Assembly: GCF_900660675.1 (NCBI RefSeq)
Contig: NZ_LR215039.1
Location: 496,001-560,000 of the forward strand
Direction of reading: 5' to 3'
Length of the DNA stretch: 64,000 nt
DNA from: Mycoplasmopsis columboralis
GTDB lineage: Bacteria > Bacillota_I > Bacilli_A > Mycoplasmatales > Metamycoplasmataceae
A model generated the notes under the pieces. The model worked only from the letters and a program-made list of their open reading frames with translations. It had not been told where the DNA came from and ran no database searches. How positions within the stretch are numbered: position 1 is the stretch's first letter; each line of letters starts with the position of its first letter. The position numbers and the translations under genes were made by a program. Below, piece by piece: positions 1 through 9,679 of the stretch.

Positions 1-411
1 CACTGAAGGAAAAATTTCAGGTAAAAGTTGATTAAACATTCTTTGTCAAATATAACCAATTAAAATCCCGCTAATTAAATTTGGAATAAAGTAAATACTT
101 CTAAGAATGTTTCTACCACGAATAAAGGTTTTATTAAGGATATATGCTAGTCCAAGTGCTAGGAAGTTAACTAAAACTAAGTTAATAATTGCAAATAGAA
201 CTGTATATCCAATTCTCTCTAAAAAGCCATTGCTTTTAAATGCGTTGGCAAAGTTTTTAAATCCAACAAACGCTAATGAAGCGTTTGGGTTTTCTCTATT
301 TCAATCAGTAAATGAATAACCAATTGACATAATAGTAGGAATTAAAACGATGAGAGTAAAGATTATTAATGCCGGTAATACTAAACCGAAAAATCATCTT
401 TTCTTATACAT
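1..411 (-). CDS. Sugar ABC transporter permease (MalF/MsmF-like), partial
   Basis: Membrane subunit of a carbohydrate ABC importer. The first 137 codons are present and the rest lies beyond the left edge. The N-terminus reads MYKKRWFFGLVLPALIIFTL, a typical first membrane helix of binding-protein-dependent sugar permeases, followed by a periplasmic-type loop (YSFTDWN) and further helices (ILRSIYFIPNLISGILIGYI). It lies 59 bases downstream of the solute-binding lipoprotein gene on the same strand, with a GAAAGGA ribosome binding site, so the two form an operon. It belongs to the family of the permease at 36033-38993 but lacks the long coiled-coil extension seen there. The sugar is not evident; the divergent pullulanase suggests an alpha-glucan product. 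Confidence 0.88.
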
Positions 412-427
412 TTTGTCCTTTCGTTAA

Positions 428-450
428 TAAATGCCGGCTAGCGGCATTTA
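428..450 (-). terminator. Intergenic hairpin between lipoprotein and permease genes
   Basis: A 9-bp perfect stem (TAAATGCCG / CGGCATTTA) with a 5-base loop lies in the gap between the two genes. On the minus strand it is followed by TTAACG rather than a T-run, so it more likely limits read-through or stabilises the lipoprotein mRNA than fully terminates. Such hairpins are common after abundant binding-protein genes. Confidence 0.5.
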
Positions 451-470
451 TTCAAATTTGTGATTTGAGT

Positions 471-2027
471 TTATTTTCCACTTTCAGCTGCTGCTGTTTT
501 AGCATCTTCAAGAGCTTTTCTGTAAATTGAAACCAATGAAGAAAGAGTTTGTCCTTGGTTTTGTGAACCTAAGTTTTGAATAAGTTCAATATAATCTGAG
601 TTAGCATTGTTGAATTTTTCTGGGAAGTTAGTCATAACTCAAGTTGCAGTGTTTGCTCCTGTGTAGTTGTTTACAGAAGTAATAAGTTGGTTTGCTGATT
701 CAACTTTAACTGATGTTGAAGCTGCATAAGGGTTTGATGAACCAATTTCGTTTGATAGGAATTTAATTCCTGTTTGTGTTTGGTATAAGAATTGTAAGAA
801 TAATTTTGTAAGCTCTTTCACTTGTGGATTGTTGTTTTCTGTTGTTGCTCCTCATCTGTGAGTTGCGGCTACGAAAATTGAGCTTTTTCCATTATCTACG
901 TTTGCTATAGGAAGTGGTAAAAATCCAAAGTTTTTGTATTTTTTAGCTGTTTGTTTTAGTTGTGAGTACATTCAAGTACCGTTTTGGAACATTCCTGCTC
1001 TACCAATTGCAACATTTGTTGCAGCAACAGTTGAATCAACAGTTCCTTTTTCGAGTTGTGAATATTCTGGGTTGTATGCTTTATATGAATCAATTAATAC
1101 ATCTCTAAATGCTTTAACAGTATCTGCTGTAAAGATGTTTTCTGGGTGTTCTTTTAAATCAGCAACAACTTCGTTGTATTTGTCAGCGTGAATACCTTTA
1201 GATCCAAGTAATCTTGCTGATAAGACAGCGTTCATTGTGTGGCTTGAAATAGGTCAGATGTTTCCACCTTCTGCTTTTGATACGTTGTAGAATGGTTGAA
1301 CATTTGCGTCTTTTAATTTAGCTGAAATAACTTCAAATCCTGCTGCTGTTAAATCACCTGATAATACATATAATTTACCGTCTTTTTCAACAGTTCCATT
1401 GTAGTTTTCGGTTGGTTTTGTTAATGAAACACCATCAGCTGAATATGTTGTAGAATCTCCAAATGATTTACCTTCTAAAACCATAATTCCTTTTTCAGCA
1501 AATAAATCTTTGTTGTAGATGATTCCGTAAGATTCTTCTGAAAGAGGCATAAAGTGTTTGTCCCCAACAGTGATATCTTCATATTGTCCAGTAGCGTTTT
1601 CAAGATATTCTGATGCACTTGTATCAACTAATAAGTTGTTGTATTTTGAGAATCCGATTGCTTTTTCTGAACTAAATAAAATAACTCCGTTTGTTTTTCC
1701 GTTTGTTAAGTTGGCATCAATTAAAGTTTCATAGTTTCCTGAACCTCCACCTTGAATTCATCTAAGGTTTGTTCCGAAGAATTGGTTGAAAGCTTTAATT
1801 AAGTCTTCAGATTGTTGAGTTGCTTCGTGTTTTCCTGAAAGAATTTTAAGTTCCGCTTTTGAATAGTTTTTAAATTTTTCTTTTAAAGCGGCAACGGTAG
1901 GGTCGTTTTTCATTTCTTCTAAATATTTTTGACTTGCTGTTTCTTTTTGAGTACATGAAACAGCAACAAAAGCTGCTGATGGAGCCAATACACCTAAAGC
2001 TCCTAACATCTTAGTAATTTTTTTCAT
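471..2027 (-). CDS. Sugar ABC transporter substrate-binding lipoprotein
   Basis: A 518-residue extracellular solute-binding protein (family 1) that would capture a sugar at the cell surface and hand it to the permease encoded downstream. The N-terminus has a short signal peptide ending in a lipobox (AAFVAVSC, Cys at about residue 25). Conserved-looking elements are IQGGGSGNYETLIDA near residue 90, the YGIIYNKDLF segment, and GRAGMFQNGTWMYSQ, the usual central signature of these proteins. It starts at ATG 2027 after an AAAGGAG site, with a TATAAT -10 at 2076-2071. The palindrome TTGACTAGTCAA lies about 42 bases upstream of that -10. The first gene of its operon. Confidence 0.9.
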
Positions 2028-2070
2028 AATTTATTTAATCTCCTTTAAATATTTAAAAAATATTAATTTA

Positions 2071-2076
2071 ATTATA
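2071..2076 (-). promoter_or_regulatory. -10 box of sugar ABC lipoprotein operon
   Basis: TATAAT on the minus strand, 44 bases before the ATG at 2027 and followed by an AAAGGAG ribosome binding site. No clear -35 hexamer is seen, which is usual for mycoplasmas. Confidence 0.55.
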
Positions 2077-2117
2077 AAATTTCGGTTTTTTAGCTTGCTA
2101 ATAAAGATGGTTTTGCT

Positions 2118-2129
2118 TTGACTAGTCAA
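2118..2129. promoter_or_regulatory. Perfect palindrome TTGACTAGTCAA, putative operator
   Basis: A 12-bp perfect palindrome between the divergent lipoprotein and pullulanase genes. The identical 12-mer occurs at 42436-42447, upstream of the maltose-type ABC operon, and a 10/12 match lies at 44310-44321, upstream of the alpha-amylase gene. The three copies sit upstream of the three alpha-glucan transcription units in the window. Binding by a LacI- or GntR-type regulator is inferred; no such regulator is encoded here. Confidence 0.6.
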
Positions 2130-2314
2130 GCAATAAAAAACTAATATTTTATTTAATCTTACCTTAAAATGTGGAAAAAGAGTTAAAAATATTGCATTTT
2201 GCAAATGTGGAAAATTTTGCAGTTTTCACATTTGACTCACTAATAAGCTATTTTTTGTTGTATATGCAAGATTTTAATTATTTAAAATGTTTAAATTTAT
2301 AAAATTTAATTACT

Positions 2315-4312
2315 ATGAATTTAATTAACTGAAACGAAGAACAATTTAAAGACTTTGATTCTAAATTTGCATACGATAAAGATGATTTAGGGGTAACAAA
2401 AAACAATGAAGGATTTTTGATTAAACTTTGACAGCCAATTGCTAAAAATGTTGAAGTATTAATTTTCAAAGATTACTTGTCAAATGATTTTCAAGTTCTT
2501 AATATGAATAAAAAAGAACAAATTTGAGAGTTGCAACTTTCAAATGAATATCAAGGGTCTTTTTATCAGTATCGTATAACTCATAGCGATGATAGTGTAA
2601 CCATTGCTTTAGATCCTTATGCAAAATCTATGGCTCCTTTTAATCACTTACAACAAAAAGTTGGGAAAGCTTTAATTTTTGATTGAGACACCACCATTAA
2701 TAAACCTCAAAAATTGCAACCTCAAATTAGCAACAACATCAAAGCCATTGTTTACGAACTACAAATTAGGGATTTTACCAGCATTTATCCTGGTAAATTA
2801 CAAGCTAAAAACGGAACATTTAACGCTGCTTTAGAAGCTAATATTTTCGAACATTTAACCAATCTAAACATTACACATTTACAACTTTTACCTTTACAAA
2901 GCACTTACACAGTCAATGAGTTTGAGCAAAAAATTTATCTCCAAAATCAAGGAAATGGTTGAAATACTAACTACAATTGAGGTTATGATCCACATAACTA
3001 TTTCACTTTGAATGGTATTTTTTCAAGTGATCCATTATCTTCTGTTCAAAGAATTCATGAGTTTGCTAATTTTATTAATGAAGCTCACAAAAATAAAATT
3101 GGCATTATTATGGATGTGGTTTTTAACCATTTAATGCATAACGATATCTTTAATAACATTCTTCCTGGTTATTACTTTAGAAACAACGCCAAACAATACC
3201 CGGTTGATCAACCTCCTCTTGCCACTCAAAGATTCATGGTTAGAAAGTTAATTATTGATGTCTTAAAATATTTTGTTCAATACTTTAATGTTGATGGATT
3301 TAGATTCGACTTATCATGTTTTTTTGACAAACAAACACATGAACAAATTGCTTTTGAGCTTAGAAAAATTAATCCAAATATCATTTTACATGGTGAAGCT
3401 TGACCTTTTTCTGATTTAGAATTTTCTTCTACTTACATTAAAGGTTACAATGATAATGATTTTGAGTTTGCATATTTTAACGATACTCTCAGAGATTCAA
3501 TTACTTGCAATGAAAATAATAAATCTCAAAAAGGTTTAATTATTGAAAATAATTTAGAACAATTTAAACGCTACGTATCTTCAATTGTAGGTAATTTAAA
3601 AGACTACAAATGAGGTGATATTGAACATTCGAATAATTTTTATGACCTTTTTGCTAATACAACCAAGATAAATTTAGGATATGTTTCATGCCATGATGGA
3701 TTTACTTTGTGGGACAAAATTATTATTAACTCTAAGAACAACACTTTTGAAGAACTAATTGAAAAATATCGAAAAGCTTTAATTATGTTGCACACTACTC
3801 AAGGTCGCAAGTTGCTTTTAGCAGGAACTGAATTACTCCAATCTAAACCATGCGATTTTTCTGGTCAAGATGGCAATAGATGTGAAGTTAGTCTTTCTAA
3901 AGATTATTTAAATTTAAATGCAGAAAAAAACATGGTACATCCAAATACATATAAAACTACCGATTATGTTAACTCCATGAAATGACAAAATCTTAATCTT
4001 CCTTTGGTAAAAGACAAAGTATTTGATTTTATTTCACAATTAAACGCTTTTAAATTAGAAACAGAATTTTTCAACCTTACAGATTTAGAACAAATTCAAA
4101 AAAACATAAACTTTGTTGAAGTAAATTCTTCTAAAGGACTAATAATATTTGAGGTTGCTGTTAACAAAGAAAAAGTTGTAGTTATGCACAATTTTAGCAC
4201 TCATAAACATTTATATGAACAATATAAAGATATGAATGTTTTATTTAGCTCTAAGTTAGAGCAAGTGTCATCCTTTGAACTTCTGCCATTTGAATCTAAA
4301 ATTTTAAGATAG
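2315..4312 (+). CDS. pulA: Type I pullulanase (GH13)
   Basis: A 665-residue glycoside hydrolase family 13 debranching enzyme, expected to cleave alpha-1,6 bonds of branched alpha-glucans. An N-terminal carbohydrate-binding/E-set-like region (KLWQPIAKNVEVLIF) is followed by the type I pullulanase signature YNWGYDPHNYF near residue 220. The GH13 regions are DVVFNH (I), GFRFDLSCFF with the nucleophile Asp (II), LHGEAW with the acid Glu (III) and VSCHDG (IV). There is no signal peptide, so it acts in the cytoplasm on imported oligosaccharides. The last codon and the TAG stop (4310-4312) lie in the ICE terminal repeat; without the ICE the protein would end ILN instead of ILR, so the insertion does not damage it. 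Confidence 0.93.
4299..4307 (+). repeat. Left target-site duplication of the ICE (AAATTTTAA)
   Basis: This 9-base sequence abuts the left terminal repeat at 4308. The same 9 bases directly follow the right terminal repeat at 33203-33211. This pattern is expected from staggered cutting by a DDE transposase. It lies within the last codons of pullulanase. Confidence 0.75.
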
Positions 4313-4330
4313 ATGCAAAAATTAGGTGGT
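4308..4330 (+). repeat. ICE left terminal inverted repeat
   Basis: Begins GATAGATG and ends in the core AAATTAGGTGGT. The reverse complement of the right end begins GATACATG and ends in the same 12-base core, with one extra base between. This repeat supplies the TAG stop codon of pullulanase. Confidence 0.75.
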
Positions 4331-4335
4331 CGGGA

Positions 4336-4366
4336 AAATACATCGTGAAAAGCGGTGTATTTTTTC
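4336..4366 (+). terminator. Rho-independent terminator just inside ICE left end
   Basis: The stem AAATACATCG / CGGTGTATTT (10 bp including one G-T pair) with a 7-base loop is followed by a T-run. In the integrated state it would stop pullulanase transcription from entering the ICE. In a circular ICE it would lie between the right-end promoter and the first gene, so it could also act as an attenuator. Confidence 0.65.
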
Positions 4367-4388
4367 TTACTTTAAGCAAGGAGTTTTT

Positions 4389-5126
4389 ATGAACAACGCA
4401 AATAGTGAATACCTATTGAAAAATGCAAAACTGAAAATTGATGAAGAAATTTTTCAAATTATCAATTTAAAAAGAAAAGCTCTTGTGCTATTTGCAATGT
4501 TGAACTGCTACTTTGAAAAGAATTCAGACAAAGTAGCAGTAAGCAGTTTAGATTTTAGAAAATTCAAATATGGAAATTGATCAATAGGAGAAGAAAAATA
4601 CTTTTCAAAATCAACCTTTTATCAGTCATTAAAAGACTTACAAAAAATGAAACTCATTAGTTTTGAAAATGAAAGAATTAAGCTTTTAAGAAAGCTACAC
4701 GAAAAAGGTAAAAGGTATTTTAAGGTTGATGATCAAGAAATGTTAAAGCAATTTGGAATGGTGAACCCAAAACAAATTTATTTTCAACTCTTAAATATGT
4801 TTTTGTTGAAAGCAAATTCTCCAAAGGAAGTGATAAGAAAAAAGTCTGAATTTAGACATAGCGACATTCGTTATGGAGAAGTTTGAGAAATAGAAAAAAG
4901 AATTTTTAGAAAGTGAGAATTTAAAATATCTTTCAGTTATTTTCTAAAAAAGAATTTTTCATATTCATCAATTTGAAGACATTTTAATTGCAAAATTTTC
5001 AAATCATTTAAAACAAATGCATTTAAGGTATTCAAAATTTTAAAAAATCTAATTAGACACGGGAAAAATCAATTTACAACAGAAAACATATTTTTTCTTG
5101 AAACAATAACAGTTAAACAACTGTAA
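4389..5126 (+). CDS. ICE protein of unknown function, possible winged-helix DNA-binding
   Basis: A 245-residue basic, soluble protein and the first gene of the ICE, with an AAGGAG site ahead of its ATG. The first 100 residues (IINLKRKALVLFAMLNCYF, then FSKSTFYQSLKDLQKMKLISF) look like a winged-helix fold: an alpha-helical core with a STFYQSLKDL recognition-like helix followed by a beta turn, as in RepA/DnaD-type initiators. The C-terminal half is rich in Lys and Phe and recalls no family. A role as replication initiator or regulator of the element is inferred from position and fold only; I do not recognise a named family. Confidence 0.7.
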
Positions 5127-5137
5127 ATTAAGAAATC

Positions 5138-5302
5138 GTAAAAAGAGATCAATGATGGACTAGGTAATACTTTATTATCTGTGAAAACAAATAAAACGAC
5201 AACTTGATTTTCAGTTTGCTAAAAGTCTTAGTTTTTTTCAGTTATTCAATTTTAGAGTCCAAAACTTGAAAAGCAAAGTAAAAAGAGATCTATTTTGGAC
5301 TA
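5138..5302 (+). repeat. Two direct repeats GTAAAAAGAGATC-N5-TGGACTA upstream of relaxase
   Basis: Two blocks, 5138-5162 and 5278-5302, share GTAAAAAGAGATC and TGGACTA at identical internal spacing and are exactly 140 bases apart. The second TGGACT also forms a 9-bp inverted repeat with AGTCCAAAA at 5256-5264. The region has no convincing gene and directly precedes the relaxase gene, where transfer origins often lie. It is a candidate oriT or a regulator-binding region; function is inferred. Confidence 0.5.
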
Positions 5303-5404
5303 TTAAGTAAGTATATAAACATTAAATAAACATTAGAGTATTTAACACAATGAAGGTAAAAAAGGTATTTGTGTTAATAAGGGGGTTCAATTAGTAAAGG
5401 AGTA

Positions 5405-6655
5405 ATTTTTGCTTTAAAGAGAATAGTAAATAAAAACAACGCTCATAGATACAAAGACAAAACAAATAAAAAAGTTAACTGAAAATACTATACCTGTAAA
5501 GATAAAAGAAACATAGTTGATTACATCACCAGAAACGATGCTTGTTTAAAAACATCTTTATCAAATTCTGAAATTAAAAAGTTAGTTGAAGAAAATGACA
5601 ATAACTACAAACTAACTTTGAAAAAACTTTTAAATGAGCAAAGTAATTCTGGTTTATATCAAATTCACTCTTCAGAAGAAGTATCGCTAGTTGATATTAA
5701 CGAAACCAAAAAGGTTTTTCAAAAAATAAAGTCAGATCAATTTATCTGAGATACGGTATTGAGTTTTACAGTGGAATATGCTAAAAAACATAACTTGTAT
5801 TCACCCAGAGATTATGTTGAATATGCATCAAAAAATTTAAAGTGATTATTTGAAAAAGAAAAATTATCTTTCAAAGACTTAAATTTTTATGCTACTTTAC
5901 ATACTAACTCAGACAACCCCCATTTGCATTTAGTGTTTTTTGAAAAAGAACAAAAGTTTATTAATACCAGAAATGGGAAAAAGACTTTTAGACAAAGTGG
6001 AAGATTTAAAAAAGCAAACTTAATCAAAAATCTTCAACATCTGAATAACTTAAAATCACCACAAGAGTTAGAAGAAATCTTTGAAACAAAAAAACAAGTG
6101 TGAAACACCAAGCACACTTTACAAAAAACATACAAACAAAGCATTGTTGAACAAAATAATTTTAAAAATTCAAATCAGAAAATTACTTTACTTCAATATG
6201 AACTTTCAAAAATTAAATCACCACGCTTTAAAACTTTAAATGAAGAACTAAAACAAAAGGTTCTTAATGTTGTTGAAGAGTTAATTGAAAACAATGATGA
6301 TTTGAGTAAGGAATTTTCAAAAATAACTGCATTGATAAATGAAACACCTTTTAACGATAAAGAAAAAAACAACTTTAAAGAAAAGGAGTTATCAGAACTT
6401 AAAACCAATTTAGCAAACACTTTAATTAAAGAATTGACAAACGAAAACAAATTAAAGTTAAATTACAGTTATTGAAGATTAAAAGAGATAAACCCGCATT
6501 TAGCTATTAATTACACACCAAAAGTAAATGTCAATTCAGATAATGAATCTGATAAAGATAAATCTATCAGATTACCAAAAATTATTTACAAAGCTTTAAA
6601 AAGCTACAAGAAAGCTTATGAAGTTTTCGGAACAACAAAAAATAAAAATTTATAG
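5405..6655 (+). CDS. Putative conjugative relaxase (HUH motif)
   Basis: About 416 residues. The centre carries ATLHTNSDNPHLHLVFFE, matching the metal-binding HxH/NPHxH motif III of MOB relaxases and rolling-circle initiators, preceded by the usual amphipathic stretch (IWDTVLSFTVEYAKK). Relaxases nick oriT and lead the strand into the recipient. Candidate catalytic tyrosines lie near the N-terminus (KYYTC, VDYIT). The C-terminal 200 residues are charged and helical. The start is unclear: the frame opens at 5381 with no ATG, GTG or TTG near the AAAGGAG at 5396-5402. ATT at 5405 is the nearest candidate. A short ATG ORF at 5350-5394 would join this frame if a GGGGG run (5381-5385) lost one base. 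It precedes ssb by 9 bases. Confidence 0.72.
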
Positions 6656-6664
6656 GAGAACAAT

Positions 6665-7150
6665 ATGAACAAAATTATTTTAAGTGGAAGATTAAGCTAT
6701 ATGGACTACAAAATAAAACCAGTAAGCGAAACTGAAAATAAGAAGATCTTAAATTTTTCACTTGTGAATTCAGAATTCACTAAAAAAGACAACGAAAGTG
6801 AACCAATGTATTTTAACTGTATTGTTTTTGGTAGCACAGCAGAATTAATCAACAAACATTTTCAAAAAGGAGACCCAATTTTGATTAATGGTTCATTAAA
6901 TTCTTTTAAAGGAAAAGATAAAAAATTATACACAACAGTTGTGGTGGAAGAATTTGACTTTATGGAAACTAAAACACAAAAAGAATTCAGAAAAGCACGC
7001 AAAGAAGAATTATTAGCTAGAAAGAAAGAACCAAGTAAAGAAAATGTTCATAGTGAAGAAGAATTTTTAGAAGAAGCTAAAAGAATTAGTGATGATGTTT
7101 CAAATTCATTTGAAGAAAATTCAAAAGAAGACTGAGAATGAGATATGTAA
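6665..7150 (+). CDS. ssb: Single-stranded DNA-binding protein (ICE copy)
   Basis: A 161-residue protein with an N-terminal OB-fold of about 105 residues (MNKIILSGRL start, YFNCIVFGSTAELI, KGDPILINGSL), the usual SSB pattern. It coats the transferred single strand. The linker and tail are Glu/Lys rich, and the tail ends KEDWEWDM, not the canonical acidic DDxPF tip that recruits host repair proteins, which suggests different partners. The ATG is preceded by AGGAGA. Its position directly after the relaxase fits a DNA-processing pair. The terminal EWDM shares a pattern (E-[MVW]-x-M at the C-terminus) with several other soluble ICE proteins. Confidence 0.88.
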
Positions 7151-7174
7151 AAAGAAAATGGTTTGGAAATCAAA

Positions 7175-7603
7175 ATGAAAAATAAATTATTTAATGTTTA
7201 TTCAATTAAACGCAAAGATCAGCAAGATTCTAAATATTTTTTAACTTTATTTGACATAGATGACAAAATCTTTTTTGTTGAAATAGTTAAAAACTTAAAT
7301 GATTTAAATGAACAAGATTTACAAAATACAGTATCAGTTTTCGCAAATTCAAAAATGAGTAATTTGTATTGTGATTTAAATGCTGTTTATATGAGCGACC
7401 AAGAAGAATTTTCGCAATTTAGTAAAGATGCTAATAAAGAACTTCTTTTAAATAATGTTGATGATATTTTCAAATTATCTGTTTTGACAAAAATTAATGA
7501 AGTAATTCAAAGCAATGATAATAAGGTAAATTTAGTTTATTTAAAAAATGATTATCGCAACTTAGAAACAGCAAACAAAAAAGAACCGGAAGTAAGTATG
7601 TAA
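7175..7603 (+). CDS. ICE hypothetical protein, small acidic
   Basis: A 142-residue soluble acidic protein with no family I recognise. It has alternating strands and helices (YFLTLFDIDDKIFFVEIVKNL) and no signal peptide or membrane segment. ATG 7175 is preferred; a TTG at 7163 in the same frame is an alternative, and neither has a strong ribosome site. It ends PEVSM, fitting the shared C-terminal E-[MVW]-x-M signature. It follows ssb by 24 bases in an apparent operon. Confidence 0.7.
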   Translation: MKNKLFNVYSIKRKDQQDSKYFLTLFDIDDKIFFVEIVKNLNDLNEQDLQNTVSVFANSKMSNLYCDLNAVYMSDQEEFSQFSKDANKELLLNNVDDIFKLSVLTKINEVIQSNDNKVNLVYLKNDYRNLETANKKEPEVSM

Positions 7604-7612
7604 AAGGTTTAT

Positions 7613-8152
7613 ATGAAAGCTCTAAGCAAAGAAAAACAAAATGAAATTAAAGAATATCAAAAAAAACTTAACGAAAGTGAACTTAAAGAATATGTATCGT
7701 TAAAAAGAAAAATATTTAAGCATCAACCAATTTTTGATTACTACCAAGAATCTTATCAAATGCTTGTTGAAATATACGAACTTGATATATCACTAGATAA
7801 CTTAAAAGAAATTTACAAAATACTTCAATTAGATAAAAGTTCAAAATGAGTTGAGATTTCTTTTGAAAGCAAATGAGTTAAGAGTTATAAAGAATGATAT
7901 GAATTTTTAGATGAATTTTTCAAAAGTTATGGTATCGATAGTTCATGATTCTTAAAATTGTCGTTAGACTTACTTAATAATTTCAATAAAAACCATAAAT
8001 ACATCGGACTTGACTTTGAATATGAAGAAGAATTAGAGTTGTATTGTAAAGAACAAATAATGCTATCAGCAATAGATTATTTACTACTTGATAAAAAAGA
8101 AAAAGAAAGACAAAAAAGGAATAAATATGAAAAAAGAACAAAAAACAATTAA
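7613..8152 (+). CDS. ICE hypothetical protein, paralogue of the next gene
   Basis: A 179-residue soluble, highly charged helical protein. The segment YELDISLDNLKEIYKILQLDKSS (about residues 54-76) is closely matched by YALDVSLDNLKTINEIVNLDKSN in the next gene, so the two are tandem paralogues of one small-domain family. It reads through five TGA codons as Trp (for example KWVEISFESKWVKSYKEWYEF). The 3' end overlaps the next gene by 26 bases. Unlike its paralogue it ends in a basic tail (KRTKNN). Function unknown. Confidence 0.72.
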
Positions 8153-8672
8153 TGTTTTAGAAATTTTAAATACAAATGTAATTGAACAAATTAAAACCGA
8201 AGCTGACAAGTTAAATTCATCACAACTTGAAGAATACTCAAAAACACAAAAAGAGCTTTTTGAAAACAAAGATGTTGTAGAAAATGACAAACTTTTAAGA
8301 GCTGTCTCTGATGTATATGCTCTTGATGTATCACTTGATAATTTAAAAACAATTAATGAAATTGTTAATTTAGATAAAAGCAACTCATATGTAGAAGAAT
8401 ACTTAGCAGAAAATGACATCTTTGATTATGACACCTTATGAGATATCTTTGATCAAAAACTTCAAAAAGAAGGTATGTCTGATGTAGGACTCTTATATAT
8501 GTCTGAAAAACTTGTTAACAAAATCAACGATGATAATGAATGCATTCAAATTAATGCTTACCAAAATGATTTAAATGTGTTGAAAAAAAGTGAAGTAATT
8601 GAAGAAATATTAGATTCTTTAACACTTGATTTAAAAGAAAAACAAACCAGCAACAACACAATGATTATGTAA
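8127..8672 (+). CDS. ICE hypothetical protein, tandem paralogue
   Basis: A 181-residue soluble acidic helical protein, started at ATG 8127 after AAGGAAT, so it overlaps the preceding paralogue by 26 bases in another frame. The shared core DVSLDNLKTINEIVNLDKS lies at about residues 60-80. Upstream helices (LEILNTNVIEQIKTEADKLNSSQLEEYSKTQKEL) suggest a small helical bundle. It ends NNTMIM, close to the shared ICE C-terminal E-[MVW]-x-M pattern. No known family recognised. Confidence 0.72.
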
Positions 8673-8681
8673 GGAATAAGT

Positions 8682-9635
8682 ATGGGAAAATCATCATTTA
8701 GCAAACCTTCTTCTTATGAGTATTATTGAAACGGTAAATTAATACCTTTTGCAGAACGCATTCATCTTTTTTACAGCGAAGAAGATTACTTATTAGATCA
8801 CATTGGTTTATCAGAAAAAGAACTTCAAAAATATAATGAAGAAAACGATACTGATTATTTAAACAAAGAAGAATTAATTGAAGATATTTGAGACAATATT
8901 TATTCGTTTAGATCAACACAACTTAATTATTTTGATAGATTAGGAGAAATCACACCTTCTAAAAAAGCAATTGTAGAAGTTATAAATAACTTAAATAAAA
9001 TTGATCCGTATTGACTTAATGTTTATGAAGATTCATATAAAGAAGAACTTGAACAAGAAGAAATTCAAGAATTTAATAAAGAACATAAAACTAAATACAA
9101 AACAAGTGAAGAAGTTTATAAACATAATTGGAAAACTTATTCATTAGAAGAACAAATTGATTATCTATGAGAAATGATAGAAGATAGAGATAATGACAAT
9201 GTAGAGCATTACACTTGAAGTGCAAATGATGAAGCTATAATAATGTTTTCTCCTAATTATTATTCCGAAGAAGAAACTATTGTAAGTCAATTTATTGATA
9301 ATGTAAGTTATATTATTAAAACAATTGTAGAAGATAACGAGCAAGCAGAAAAATATATTAAAGAAAATTCATTAGTTTTTACAAAAGATATTGATTTGCA
9401 ATTTTTAGATCATTTAGATAAATCATTTTTAATGAATGAAGATCGCACCTTAGTTGAATCAAAAAATAGTCTTTATTCATATGAAAAATTTTGTTTATTA
9501 CCAAAAAGATTAGATTTTGACACAACAATTAAAAAATATGGTTATGAAGAATTTGTTAATGATTTAGAAAGTAAAAAAGAAGAACGATGAAAAGAAATTT
9601 TTTCTTGAAAACTAAATAAAGAAATGACAATGTAG
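8682..9635 (+). CDS. ICE hypothetical protein, acidic, 317 residues
   Basis: A large, soluble, very acidic protein with many Glu, Tyr and Asn residues and about ten TGA-coded tryptophans. No signal peptide or membrane helix is seen, and I recognise no domain. The start ATG 8682 follows AAGGAATA. The tail reads KLNKEMTM, again the E-[MVW]-x-M ending. Strong acidity and small tryptophan-rich clusters recall DNA-mimic or anti-restriction proteins, but this is only an impression from composition. The last of four unknown genes (7175-9635) between ssb and the methyltransferase. Confidence 0.7.
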
Positions 9636-9679
9636 AAATAGTAATGAATAAAAACGAAACAATTAAAAAGTAAGACAAT

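Noticed and set aside
639-2027. Several overlapping plus-strand frames across the sugar lipoprotein gene
   Set aside because: They are shadows; the minus frame has the lipobox, ribosome site and continuous protein.
2118-2123. TTGACT in the palindrome read simply as a -35 box
   Set aside because: No good -10 lies at the right spacing on either strand, and the same palindrome recurs at two other glycan promoters at different distances.
8084-8419. Minus-strand frame over the paralogue genes
   Set aside because: Ser/Phe-rich shadow of a Lys/Glu-rich gene; no start signals.
9644-9670. An eight-codon ORF (MNKNETIKK) before the methylase
   Set aside because: Too short and without a ribosome site; no support for translation.
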